Assembly: GCF_000418555.1 (NCBI RefSeq)
Contig: NZ_ATKM01000005.1
Location: forward strand, 248,001 to 312,000
Reading direction: 5' to 3'
Source: Pseudomonas sp. P818
GTDB lineage: Bacteria; Pseudomonadota; Gammaproteobacteria; Pseudomonadales; Pseudomonadaceae
Length of the DNA: 64,000 nt
Position numbers and translations under genes: made by a program. A model generated the notes under the pieces. The model was not told the DNA's origin and searched no databases. It saw only the letters and a program-made list of their open reading frames with translations. Positions 1 to 9,960 of this stretch are shown here, in pieces (positions within the stretch are counted from its first letter, which is position 1; the number at the start of each line of letters is the position of its first letter).

Positions 1-420
1 ACAGCTCAGACAGTGGCTCAGCCACTCACCGAGGAACAGGTTGAGCTGGCTCTTTTCGTCCGGTTGATGCATGGCTGCGTTGGGGTAGGGATAGCGAATA
101 TGCAGGCGACGGGCATTTTCGGCGCTCACCACTTCAGCCATGCGCGCATCGTGATAGACCCGCACCTGCAATTGCGGCACCGGCAGCCAGGGCAGGCTGT
201 GTTCCTGGCGCACGCACAGGGTAGTGGTGTAGGGGCAGCTTTCCAGCACTTCCAGCGCCAGCACGCCGAGCAGGTGTTCGCCCTGGCTCAGGGCGACACG
301 GCGGCTTTCCGTACGTTCGCGCATGTGCGGCAGCAGGCGCATCAGGCGCGCATAGTTGGCCTCGCAAGCGGCCTGCAGCTCGACCAGGTCGACCCGATAG
401 CGCTCGCGCAAGAGGTTCAC
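1..420 (-). CDS. DUF1249 (YqiB-like) protein, 3' end cut by window edge
   Basis: Reading leftward from a GTG at 420, 140 codons stay open to the window edge with no stop, so the C-terminus is missing. The peptide begins VNLLRERYRVDLVELQAACE and ends in SQLNLFLGEWLSHCLSC, a pattern I recognise from the DUF1249/YqiB family of about 150 residues; only a few residues should be missing. The start codon overlaps the nudF stop (shared TGA), so the two are translationally coupled. In Pseudomonas this pair normally precedes cpdA, which would lie outside the window. The family's biochemical role is unknown to me. Confidence 0.85.
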   Translation of the reverse strand, partial: MNLLRERYRVDLVELQAACEANYARLMRLLPHMRERTESRRVALSQGEHLLGVLALEVLESCPYTTTLCVRQEHSLPWLPVPQLQVRVYHDARMAEVVSAENARRLHIRYPYPNAAMHQPDEKSQLNLFLGEWLSHCLSC

Positions 421-1016
421 GACCACATCCCCCGCACTTCGTCGCGGTTCAGGGCCAGCCATTGCAGGGCGATGATGCTGGCCGCGTTGTTGATGCGCCC
501 GTCGCGCACCGCAGCCAGGGCATCGGCCAATGGCATCACATGCACGCGAATGTCCTCGCCCTCCTCGGGCAGGCCATGCACGCCTCCGGCGCCGGCGCTG
601 TCGCAGCGACCGAGGAACAGGTGGACGAACTCATCGGAGCCGCCAGGGGAGGGGAAATACTGGGTGATGGGCCACAGCGGGCCAAGAATCAGATCGGCTT
701 CCTCGACTGCTTCTCGGCGCGCGACCTCCTCGGGCTCTTCGTCCTTGTCGATCAGCCCGGCGACCAGCTCCAGCAGCCAGGGATTGGCCGCCTTGTCCAT
801 GGCGCCAACGCGGAACTGCTCGATCAGCACCACCTCGTCGCGCTGCGGGTCGTACGGCAGCACGCAGACGGCATCGTGACGCACGAACAGCTCGCGGGTC
901 AGCTGCGGCCCCATGTTGCCGGCGAACTGGCGATGGCGCAGCTTGATCCGGTCGAGGCGATAGAAGCCGCGAAAGCAGTTCTCGCGCTCGATGATGTCGA
1001 TGTCGTCTTTGCCCAT
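417..1016 (-). CDS. nudF: ADP-ribose diphosphatase, Nudix family
   Basis: A 199-residue protein that would hydrolyse ADP-ribose to AMP and ribose 5-phosphate in the cytoplasm. A Nudix box is visible at about residues 95-117 (GLIDKDEEP...RREAVEEADL), with the REx2EE metal-binding core intact but Asp in place of the usual Gly after the EE pair. The start MGKDD is chosen because TGGAG lies 5 nt upstream of ATG 1016; an upstream ATG at 1079 has no such site and would add 21 unlikely residues. The stop overlaps the GTG of the DUF1249 gene, so the two form an operon read toward the left edge. Confidence 0.9.
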   Translation of the reverse strand: MGKDDIDIIERENCFRGFYRLDRIKLRHRQFAGNMGPQLTRELFVRHDAVCVLPYDPQRDEVVLIEQFRVGAMDKAANPWLLELVAGLIDKDEEPEEVARREAVEEADLILGPLWPITQYFPSPGGSDEFVHLFLGRCDSAGAGGVHGLPEEGEDIRVHVMPLADALAAVRDGRINNAASIIALQWLALNRDEVRGMWS

Positions 1017-1112
1017 AGAAACTCCAGATGGTTGTAACGGGCCTAACCACGGCCCGTTACCCGTCACACTAGCGAGCATAGTGCCGCCAGATCAAGCTTC
1101 CATGACGGCCCG

Positions 1113-3201
<2,089 letters not shown>

Positions 3202-3203
3202 GC

Positions 3204-3233
3204 AGTCTAAACAAGCTGGGGGGAGAAAACCAA
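3204..3233 (-). promoter_or_regulatory. candidate sigma-70 promoter of thiC
   Basis: On the minus strand TTGGTT (3233-3228) and TAGACT (3209-3204) are separated by 18 nt. Transcription would start right at the first base of the riboswitch aptamer, which is the expected arrangement. The -35 match is weak, so this is a suggestion. The remaining upstream sequence to 3422 holds no gene; the tolC promoter must lie there but I see no convincing site. Confidence 0.45.
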
Positions 3234-3422
3234 CCCGGTGGTCAATCGAGGTCGACCCGTGCGTCGGAAAGCGACCGCTATCGCCGCGTGGCGCGGATTG
3301 TTGCAGGCGCGCAACATAGCTTGCCGCACGCTAGACTTATGCCGCTCGCGGCGCGCTTGACCCCCGCCTGTGGCGCCCCGTAGCCTTGCCGATTACCGCC
3401 TATTCAAGGATCGACATCCATC

Positions 3423-4865
3423 ATGTTGCGCAGACTTTCCCTGGCAATCGCCGTGGCCGCCGCTTCGGTGGGCCTGGTTCAGGCCGAAGAGGCCCCGCTG
3501 TCGAGCAAGACCGACCTGGTCACCGTGTATCAGGAAGCGGCGAGAAACAATGCTGATATCGCCGCCGCGCGCGCCGATTATCAGGCCCGCCGCGAAGTGG
3601 TACCGCAGGCGCGAGCCGGCCTGTTGCCCAACCTGTCTGCCGGCGCCAACTACGGTGACACGCGCACCGAAGTTGATTCGCCCAGTGCCACTGTCTCACG
3701 CAGTGGTCTGGTGTATCAGGCCAACCTCAGCCAGCCGCTGTTTCGCGCTGACCGCTGGTTCCAGCTGCAGGCGGCCGAGGCTACCAGCGAGCAAGCTGCG
3801 CTTGAACTGTCCGCTACCGAGCAGAACCTGATCCTGCAGAGCGCCGAGACCTACTTCGCCGTGCTGCGTGCTCAGGACAACCTGGCGTCCACCAGAGCCG
3901 AGGAAGCGGCCTTCAAGCGTCAGCTGGATCAGGCCAACGAGCGTTTCGATGTCGGTCTTTCCGACAAGACCGACGTGCTCGAAGCACAGGCCGGTTTCGA
4001 CACCGCTCGGGCCAACCGCCTGCTCGCCGAGCGTGCGGTGGATGACGCCTTCGAAGCCCTGGTGACCCTGACCAATCGCGATTATGTCGCGGTCGAAGGC
4101 ATCGTCCACACCCTGCCGGTGCTGGCGCCGACGCCGAACGATGCCAAGTCCTGGGTCGATACCGCCGCGGCGCAGAACCTCAACCTGCAGGCCAGCCTGT
4201 ACGCCGTGACGGCCGCCGAAGAGAGCTTGCGTCAGCGCAAGGCTGGCCATGCGCCGACCCTCGACGCCGTGGCCAGCTACCAGAAGGGCGATAACGACAG
4301 CCTGGGCTTCACCAACTCCGGGGCCTTTGGCGCGCCGCGCTACAGTGGTGACGTCTCGCAGCGTTCCATCGGCCTGCAGCTGAACATCCCGATCTACAGC
4401 GGCGGCCTGACCAGCTCGCAGGTGCGCGAGGCCTACCAGCGTCTCGGGCAGACCGAGCATCTGCGCGAAAGCCTGCGTCGCCAGGTGGTGCAAAACACCC
4501 GCAACCTGTTCCGCGCGGTGAACACCGATGTGGAAACCGTGCAGGCGCGGCGTCAGTCGATCATTTCCAACCAGAGTGCGCTGGAGGCCACCGAGATCGG
4601 CTATCAGGTCGGTACCCGCAACATCGTCGACGTGCTCGATGCCCAGCGTCAGCTGTACAGCGCCGTGCGCAACTACAACGATGCGCGCTACGACTACATC
4701 CTCAACAACCTGCGCCTGAAGCAGGCCGCCGGCACCCTCAGCCCGGCCGACCTGGAAGCGCTGGGCAGCTTCCTCAAACCGGACTACAACCCGGACAAGG
4801 ATTTCCTGCCACCGGATCTGGCTTCTGCCGCCGAAGCACGCCTGCAGAACGCTCAGGATTTCTGA
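3423..4865 (+). CDS. tolC: TolC family outer membrane efflux/secretion channel
   Basis: A 480-residue protein with a signal peptide (MLRRLSLAIAVAAASVGLVQA, cleavage near residue 21) followed by the two OEP repeats of TolC: AARADYQARREVVPQARAGL near the start, and the second-half counterpart ending in VRNYNDARYDYILNNLRLKQ. TolC trimers form the outer-membrane duct used by RND and ABC pumps and type I secretion systems. It stands alone, divergent from thiC, as I recall for P. aeruginosa PA4973/PA4974. The length fits the family (about 480). It is separate from the second TolC-like gene at 58376-59860, which looks dedicated to a large surface protein. Confidence 0.93.
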   Translation: MLRRLSLAIAVAAASVGLVQAEEAPLSSKTDLVTVYQEAARNNADIAAARADYQARREVVPQARAGLLPNLSAGANYGDTRTEVDSPSATVSRSGLVYQANLSQPLFRADRWFQLQAAEATSEQAALELSATEQNLILQSAETYFAVLRAQDNLASTRAEEAAFKRQLDQANERFDVGLSDKTDVLEAQAGFDTARANRLLAERAVDDAFEALVTLTNRDYVAVEGIVHTLPVLAPTPNDAKSWVDTAAAQNLNLQASLYAVTAAEESLRQRKAGHAPTLDAVASYQKGDNDSLGFTNSGAFGAPRYSGDVSQRSIGLQLNIPIYSGGLTSSQVREAYQRLGQTEHLRESLRRQVVQNTRNLFRAVNTDVETVQARRQSIISNQSALEATEIGYQVGTRNIVDVLDAQRQLYSAVRNYNDARYDYILNNLRLKQAAGTLSPADLEALGSFLKPDYNPDKDFLPPDLASAAEARLQNAQDF

Positions 4866-5020
4866 GCCAGGCGCAGAGACGAAGAAACCCGACGCAAGTC
4901 GACTCCCCTCTCTTCCCCAAAGGGCGGGGGACTAATGGCGTCCGACCGTTTCTTATGTGGACCGCTTTACGACGCAAGTCTGGCTTTTGCTTTCAAGCGC
5001 GGTGGCGTATCTGATAAAGC

Positions 5021-5158
5021 GTAGGGTGGGCCGGGCGACGACCCGCGTCGGCCCACTCACAGCGGCCACTCCTGATGTGGTGGGCTGAAGCCCACCCTAC
5101 CGATATTGCAGCCCACCCTACCGAGTGATAGCTGTAATCCGGATTGCATCCGGGCTAC
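5021..5158. repeat. cluster of REP-like palindromes between tolC and waaA
   Basis: Two different palindromic motifs sit together. GTAGGGTGGGC (5021) and its inverse GCCCACCCTAC (5090-5100, again at 5111-5121) flank a GGTGGGCT/AGCCCACC hairpin. A second unit at 5134-5158 pairs GTAATCCGGAT with ATCCGGGCTAC around a 3-nt loop. Such elements are common in intergenic regions of this group of Pseudomonas (recalled, not searched). The rest of the 4866-5154 gap contains no gene. The last unit overlaps the end of waaA. Confidence 0.75.
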
Positions 5159-6420
5159 AGAAGACGCTGCAAACTTTCCAGCAGACGCTCCAGCGCACCC
5201 TGGTTTGCCTTGAGCACGCTCAGGCCGGCCTGGCTCATGCGCTGCATCTCGCCAGGCTCGCCCAGCAGTGTGGTGATCCTGTCCGCCAGTTGCTCGGCGT
5301 TTTCCACCTCGCTCAGGGCGCCGGCATCACGCAGCTGTGCAGCGATTTCTAGAAAGTTGAACAGATGCGGGCCGCTCAGCACGGGTTTGCCCAGGGCCGC
5401 CGGCTCCAGCAGGTTGTGCCCGCCGTTGGCCACCAGGCTACCGCCGACGAAGGCGATGTCCGCAAGTGCATAGAGAAACAGCAATTCACCCATGGTGTCG
5501 CCCAGCAGCACCTGGTCGCCAGACTGTACAGCTTCGCCGGTGGAGCGACGGCGAGTCGTCAGCTCCTGGCTCAGGCATAGATCATGGACCGCGTGGAAAC
5601 GCTCGGGGTGACGCGGCACCAGAATCAGCAGGGCGTTCTCACGAGTTTTCAGCAGCTGGCGATGAGCGGCGAGGATGATCTCGTCTTCGCCCGCATGGGT
5701 GCTGGCGGCGATCCATACCGGGCGCTGTTCGGCCTGCCACTGACGACGCAGTTCGGCAGCCCGTTGCGGCAGCTCGGCTTCGATCTTCAGGTCGAACTTG
5801 ATCGAGCCGGTCACTTCCACGCAGCCAGGGCGAGCACCCAGGTCGAGAAAGCGTTGCGCCTCGGTTTGAGTCTGCACCGCGATCAGCGACAGCTCGGCGA
5901 GCATCGGCGCGGTGAGTTTGGCAAAGCGTGCATAGCCACGTGCCGAACGCTCGGACAGGCGCGCATTGGCCAGGGCCACCGGGATACCGCGTTTGGCGCA
6001 CCGGTGGATATGGTTCGGCCACAGCTCGGTTTCCATCACCACCGCTAGGCACGGCTGTACGCGGTCGAGAAAACGCGCGGCGGCCCAGGGTAGGTCGTAG
6101 GGCAGGTAGCAGTGCTGCACGCTGTCGCCGAACAGCGCCTGGATACGCTCGGAGCCGGTCGGCGTCATGCAGGTCACGGTGACTGGCAGCTCGGGATAAC
6201 GCGCCTGCAGTGCGCGAATCATCGGCGCGGCGGCGATGCTTTCGCCCACCGATACCGCATGTACCCAGATGCCACCGGGTTTCATTGCCGGCAGGCCGAG
6301 GGAGAAGCGTTCGCTAATACGCCGAGCGTAGGCTGGTGCCTTGCGTGCGCGCAGCGCCAGACGCAGGGCGATCAAGGGCAGGGCCAGGTGCAGCAGCAGG
6401 GTGTAGAGGAGTCTGTTCAT
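5155..6420 (-). CDS. waaA: 3-deoxy-D-manno-octulosonic acid (Kdo) transferase
   Basis: A 421-residue inner-membrane-anchored glycosyltransferase that adds Kdo from CMP-Kdo to lipid IVA, the first step of LPS core assembly. The N-terminus MNRLLYTLLLHLALPLIALRL is the membrane anchor. HAVSVGES carries the expected catalytic Glu at residue 60, and the C-terminal GT-B half has GGSLVANGGHNLLEPAALGK. The upstream frame continues to 6660, but family length and the anchor identify ATG 6420 as the start. The stop codon (5157-5155) lies inside a REP-like palindrome, so the repeat appears to have set the C-terminus. The upstream neighbour on the same strand is the LysR regulator. Confidence 0.95.
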   Translation of the reverse strand: MNRLLYTLLLHLALPLIALRLALRARKAPAYARRISERFSLGLPAMKPGGIWVHAVSVGESIAAAPMIRALQARYPELPVTVTCMTPTGSERIQALFGDSVQHCYLPYDLPWAAARFLDRVQPCLAVVMETELWPNHIHRCAKRGIPVALANARLSERSARGYARFAKLTAPMLAELSLIAVQTQTEAQRFLDLGARPGCVEVTGSIKFDLKIEAELPQRAAELRRQWQAEQRPVWIAASTHAGEDEIILAAHRQLLKTRENALLILVPRHPERFHAVHDLCLSQELTTRRRSTGEAVQSGDQVLLGDTMGELLFLYALADIAFVGGSLVANGGHNLLEPAALGKPVLSGPHLFNFLEIAAQLRDAGALSEVENAEQLADRITTLLGEPGEMQRMSQAGLSVLKANQGALERLLESLQRLL

Positions 6421-6463
6421 GGGCGCGCAGCTTAGCGTCGCCGGCGATGCGCTGGAAGGGCAG

Positions 6464-7351
6464 TCATGCCTGCGGCCGCAACAGTTCGCGCGCCAGGCAG
6501 TCGGCCAGCCAGTTGGCAGCGGGGCCGAGCGCGCCATCGCGGCGGGTGACCAGTTCCACCACCAGCGGCAGCGGCGCCCAGTCGCTACGCAGCTCCTGCA
6601 GGTGGCCCTGGTAGGTCGGGTATTGCGCCACATGGCGCGGCAGCCAGGCCCAGCCGACACCGCGTATCACCAGTTCGGCCATCACGTAGAAGCTGTCGGC
6701 GCGCCACACCAGCGGACTGATCTGCTCGCCGCCGGGGTAGTGGCTGTCCTGCGGCGTCATCAGCAGTTGGCGATATTCGGCCAGGTGGCGACGTTCGACA
6801 TTGGTGAGTCCAGCCAGCGTATGGTTCGGGCTGCATACCGTGACCATCTCGATGGTGCCCAGACGCTGGCTCTCCAGCTCCCGCGGCATCTGTTCGTGGT
6901 GAAACAGCAGGCCCAGGTCCGCCTGGCGCTGCAGCAGCTTGCGCGCCACGTCGCCCTGTGCGCCGCTGGAAAGCTGCACTTCCAGCAGGGGGAAGGCGTC
7001 GGCCAGCGCCTCCAGGCTGGCCAGCACTGGCTGGTAAGGCATGGCCTCGTCCTGCGCCAGGCGCAGCCGTGCCTCCTCGCCGCGGGCCAGCCCCAGCGCA
7101 CGGCCGTCGAGGCGCTGGCATTGCTGCAGCACGCTGCGCGCTTCCTCGAGCAGCGCCGTTCCCGCTTCGGTCAGTTGCGGCTGGCGCCCGCTGCTACGTT
7201 CGAACAGGGTAACCCCGAGATCGCTTTCGAGCAGGGCGATGGCGGTGCTGACGGCCGATTGCGCACGCCCGGTTTGTCGCGCCGCAGCGGAAAAGGATCG
7301 GCTCTCGGCGGTGCGAACGAACAGGTGAAGCTGGTCGAGATTCCAGTTCAT
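6464..7351 (-). CDS. LysR-family transcriptional regulator
   Basis: A 295-residue protein with an N-terminal winged helix-turn-helix (residues about 3-60, SFSAAARQTGRAQSAVSTAI followed by LGVTLFERSSGRQPQLTEAG) and a substrate-binding-like effector domain. It is transcribed divergently from the SMR transporter gene, with 88 bp between the start codons holding a 7-bp inverted repeat. The usual LysR arrangement would have it autorepress and control the neighbouring gene, so it may respond to a cation or drug exported by the SMR protein; that is inference. The effector is unknown. Confidence 0.9.
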   Translation of the reverse strand: MNWNLDQLHLFVRTAESRSFSAAARQTGRAQSAVSTAIALLESDLGVTLFERSSGRQPQLTEAGTALLEEARSVLQQCQRLDGRALGLARGEEARLRLAQDEAMPYQPVLASLEALADAFPLLEVQLSSGAQGDVARKLLQRQADLGLLFHHEQMPRELESQRLGTIEMVTVCSPNHTLAGLTNVERRHLAEYRQLLMTPQDSHYPGGEQISPLVWRADSFYVMAELVIRGVGWAWLPRHVAQYPTYQGHLQELRSDWAPLPLVVELVTRRDGALGPAANWLADCLARELLRPQA

Positions 7352-7356
7352 GGCAG

Positions 7357-7377
7357 CCTATCTCTAGAATAGATAGG
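7357..7377. promoter_or_regulatory. candidate LysR operator between LysR gene and SMR gene
   Basis: CCTATCT at 7357-7363 and AGATAGG at 7371-7377 form a perfect 7-bp inverted repeat around a 7-nt AT-rich spacer. The outer bases fit the dyad-with-T/A-ends pattern bound by LysR proteins. It lies only 5 bp upstream of the LysR start codon, consistent with autoregulation, and 63 bp ahead of the SMR start. Confidence 0.55.
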
Positions 7378-7439
7378 TAATGACTTTATCCCATCATTGG
7401 GCAACCTAGAATGGCGAGCATCTCTCAGGAGTCGCCATC

Positions 7440-7772
7440 ATGCCCGGATACCTCTATCTCGCCATTGCCATCGCGGCCGAGGTGATCGCCACCACCTCGA
7501 TGAAGGCTATCGACGGCTTCAGCAAGCCCTTGCCGCTGCTGCTGGTGGTGGGCGGTTACGGCATCGCTTTCTGGATGCTGACGCTGGTGGTGCGCACCAT
7601 CCCGGTGGGCGTTGCCTACGCGATCTGGGCCGGGTTGGGCATCGTGCTGGTCAGCGTCGCCGCGATGTTCATCTACCAGCAAAAGCTGGACCTGCCGGCC
7701 GTACTGGGCATGGGGCTGATCGTCAGTGGCGTGGTGGTGATCCAGCTGTTCTCGCAATCGACCGGGCACTGA
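7440..7772 (+). CDS. small multidrug resistance (SMR/EmrE-type) transporter
   Basis: A 110-residue protein with four predicted transmembrane helices and the SMR signature. Glu14 in the first helix (AIAAEVIATTSMKAI) is the conserved proton/substrate-coupling acid, at the same position as in EmrE. The second and third helices carry GYGIAFWMLTLVVRTIPVGVAYAIWAGLG. It should work as an antiparallel dimer exchanging protons for cationic compounds at the inner membrane. Subfamilies differ (quaternary ammonium or guanidinium export) and I cannot decide from sequence alone. The divergent LysR gene is its probable regulator. Confidence 0.92.
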   Translation: MPGYLYLAIAIAAEVIATTSMKAIDGFSKPLPLLLVVGGYGIAFWMLTLVVRTIPVGVAYAIWAGLGIVLVSVAAMFIYQQKLDLPAVLGMGLIVSGVVVIQLFSQSTGH

Positions 7773-7834
7773 TGGCCGCGGGCGGGGAGGCGGACGGGTT
7801 ATACTGCGCGCCTGTTTTTCGCCGAGGCCCGTTC

Positions 7835-9010
7835 ATGTCCCAGTCTCTCAGCACCGATGTCCTGATCGTCGGCGGCGGTATCGCCGGCCTCTGGCTCAAC
7901 GCCCGCCTGCGCCAGCAAGGCTTTGCCACCGTGCTGGTGGAGCGCGGCAGCCTGGGCGGCGGGCAGAGCCTGAAATCGCAGGGCATCATCCATGGCGGTG
8001 CCAAGTATGCGCTGCATGGCGCGCTGACCGGCGCCTCCGAGGCCATCGCCGATATGCCGCGCCGCTGGCGCGAGGCGCTGGCCGGTACGGGCGAACTGGA
8101 TCTGTCCGGCGTGCGTGTTCTCTCCGACGCCCATTACCTCTGGTCGCCCGGTACTCTGGCCGGCAACCTCACCAGTTTCTTCGCCAGCAAGGCGGTGCGC
8201 GGCCGAGTCGATCAGGTCAAGGGCGAGCAATTGCCGCCGGCGCTGCAGCATCCGAAGTTCAAGGGCAAGGTCTATCGCCTGGCCGAGCTGGTGCTTGACG
8301 TGCCGAGCCTGATCGCTCGCCTGGCCGAACTGGCTGGCGACGGATTGCTGGCTGCCGAGCGTATCGAGCCGCTGCAGGAAAATGGTGAACTGTGCGGGCT
8401 GATCGTCGACGGCCGCGAGATTCGTGCACAGCGCGTGGTCCTCAGTGCCGGCGCCGGCAACGCCGAGCTGCTCGCGGCGTTGGGTATCGAGCAGCCGGCG
8501 CAGCAGTTGCGTCCCTTGCATATGGTGCTGGCCAAGGGGCCGGCGCTGAAGCCGCTGTACGCTCACTGCCTCGGCGGTGGGCCCAAGCCGCGGGTGACCG
8601 TCACCACCCATCCGGCGGCCGATGGCCAGTGGGTCTGGTATTTGGGCGGCGATCTGGCTGAAGCCGATGGCGTCGCCCGCGACGAGGCGGCGCAGATCCA
8701 GGCCGCGCAGAAGGAAATGGCAGCGTTGCTGCCCTGGGTCGATCAGAGCCAGACGCGCTGGGCCACGCTGCGTGTGGATCGCGCCGAACCCGCGCAGTCG
8801 GGCCTGGTGCGCCCGGACAACGCCTTTCTGGCAGAACAGCAGCGCCTGCTGGTAGGGTGGCCGACCAAGCTGGCGCTGGCGCCGGACTTCGCCGATCGCG
8901 TGCTGGCCGCGCTGCAGCGCGAGCATGTGCAGCCGGCGGCTCATGCACCGCTGCCCGAACTGCCACGCCCATCGCTGGGCCAGCCGGTCTGGGAGGCGCT
9001 GCTGCCATGA
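7835..9010 (+). CDS. FAD-dependent oxidoreductase (DAO/glycine-oxidase-like)
   Basis: A 391-residue protein with an N-terminal Rossmann dinucleotide fold (DVLIVGGGIAGLWLNARLRQ, then the acidic end VLVERG) and a DAO-type body containing SQGIIHGGAKYALHG. It resembles FAD oxidoreductases that oxidise amines or hydroxy acids; no substrate can be assigned. ATG 7835 is chosen because GAGG precedes it and the GGGIAG motif then falls at residues 13-18; the longer frame from 7397 overlaps the SMR gene in another frame and is rejected. The stop overlaps the next gene's ATG (ATGA), so the oxidoreductase and aldo/keto reductase are co-translated. Confidence 0.88.
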   Translation: MSQSLSTDVLIVGGGIAGLWLNARLRQQGFATVLVERGSLGGGQSLKSQGIIHGGAKYALHGALTGASEAIADMPRRWREALAGTGELDLSGVRVLSDAHYLWSPGTLAGNLTSFFASKAVRGRVDQVKGEQLPPALQHPKFKGKVYRLAELVLDVPSLIARLAELAGDGLLAAERIEPLQENGELCGLIVDGREIRAQRVVLSAGAGNAELLAALGIEQPAQQLRPLHMVLAKGPALKPLYAHCLGGGPKPRVTVTTHPAADGQWVWYLGGDLAEADGVARDEAAQIQAAQKEMAALLPWVDQSQTRWATLRVDRAEPAQSGLVRPDNAFLAEQQRLLVGWPTKLALAPDFADRVLAALQREHVQPAAHAPLPELPRPSLGQPVWEALLP

Positions 9011-9816
9011 CCACGCTGCACGATCTGCATCGCCCGCTGGGCTCCACCGGTCTTCGGGTTTCGCCGCTGGGCCTCGGTACGGTCAAGCTGGGCCGTGACC
9101 AGGGTGTGAAGTACCCCAACGGCTTCACCATTCCCGACGACGCCCAGGCTCGTGCCCTGCTGAATCAGGCGCGCGAGTTGGGCATCAATCTGATCGATAC
9201 CGCGCCGGCCTACGGGGTCAGCGAACAGCGCCTTGGCCCGCTGTTGCGTGGCCAGCGTGATGAGTGGGTGATCGTCAGCAAGACCGGCGAGGAGTTCGAG
9301 CAGGGCCAGTCGCATTTCGATTTCTCGCCGGCGCATACCCGTCTTTCGGTCGAGCGCAGCCTCAAGCGCCTGGAAACCGACCGTATCGACCTGCTGCTGG
9401 TGCATTCCGACGGCAACGACCTGCGCGTGCTGCAAGACACCGGCGTCTACCAGACGCTGGCCGAGCTCAAGCGTGAAGGCAAGATTCTCGCCTACGGCAT
9501 TTCCGGCAAGACCGTCGAGGGTGGGCTGCTGGCGCTGGAACAAGGCGACTGCGCCATGGTCACCTATAACCTGAGTGAACAGGGCGAGAAGCCGGTGTTG
9601 GACTACGCTGCCAGTCACGCCAAGGGCATTCTGGTCAAGAAGGCGCTGGCCAGCGGCCACGCCTGCCTTGCCGAGGGTGTCGACCCGGTGCGCGCCAGCT
9701 TCGAGCTGATCTTCGCGCATCCGGGCGTCAGCAGCGCTATCGTCGGCACCATCACGCCTGCGCATCTGGCGGCCAACGTGGCGACCGTGGTCGCCGTGCT
9801 GCAAGGCCTTGGTTGA
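9007..9816 (+). CDS. aldo/keto reductase
   Basis: A 269-residue NAD(P)H-dependent reductase with the complete AKR catalytic tetrad: Asp64 and Tyr69 (IDTAPAYG), Lys92 (SKTGEEF) and His133 (LLVHSDG). The TIM-barrel length is a little short of the typical 320, as in several bacterial AKRs. It overlaps the FAD oxidoreductase by the ATGA junction, which implies a shared pathway such as sequential oxidation and reduction of a carbonyl compound, but the substrate is unknown. A longer in-frame start at 8857 lies within the upstream gene and is not needed. Confidence 0.9.
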   Translation: MTTLHDLHRPLGSTGLRVSPLGLGTVKLGRDQGVKYPNGFTIPDDAQARALLNQARELGINLIDTAPAYGVSEQRLGPLLRGQRDEWVIVSKTGEEFEQGQSHFDFSPAHTRLSVERSLKRLETDRIDLLLVHSDGNDLRVLQDTGVYQTLAELKREGKILAYGISGKTVEGGLLALEQGDCAMVTYNLSEQGEKPVLDYAASHAKGILVKKALASGHACLAEGVDPVRASFELIFAHPGVSSAIVGTITPAHLAANVATVVAVLQGLG

Positions 9817-9960
9817 GGTCTCGGTCACGTCCTCTTACAGCCTTGGGTTGTATTGGCAGGCCGGCTTGGGGCAGCCTTGAGCGGTTTTCGCTTCAACCTG
9901 AGCGTTGCGTGAGCGCTGGCCGCCGAGCCGGCTCACGCCCAGACGGAACAAGGAGTCGAG

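Noticed and set aside
7397..7834. N-terminal extension of the FAD oxidoreductase frame over the SMR gene
   Set aside because: It runs through the SMR gene in another frame, and the Rossmann motif is correctly placed only from ATG 7835.
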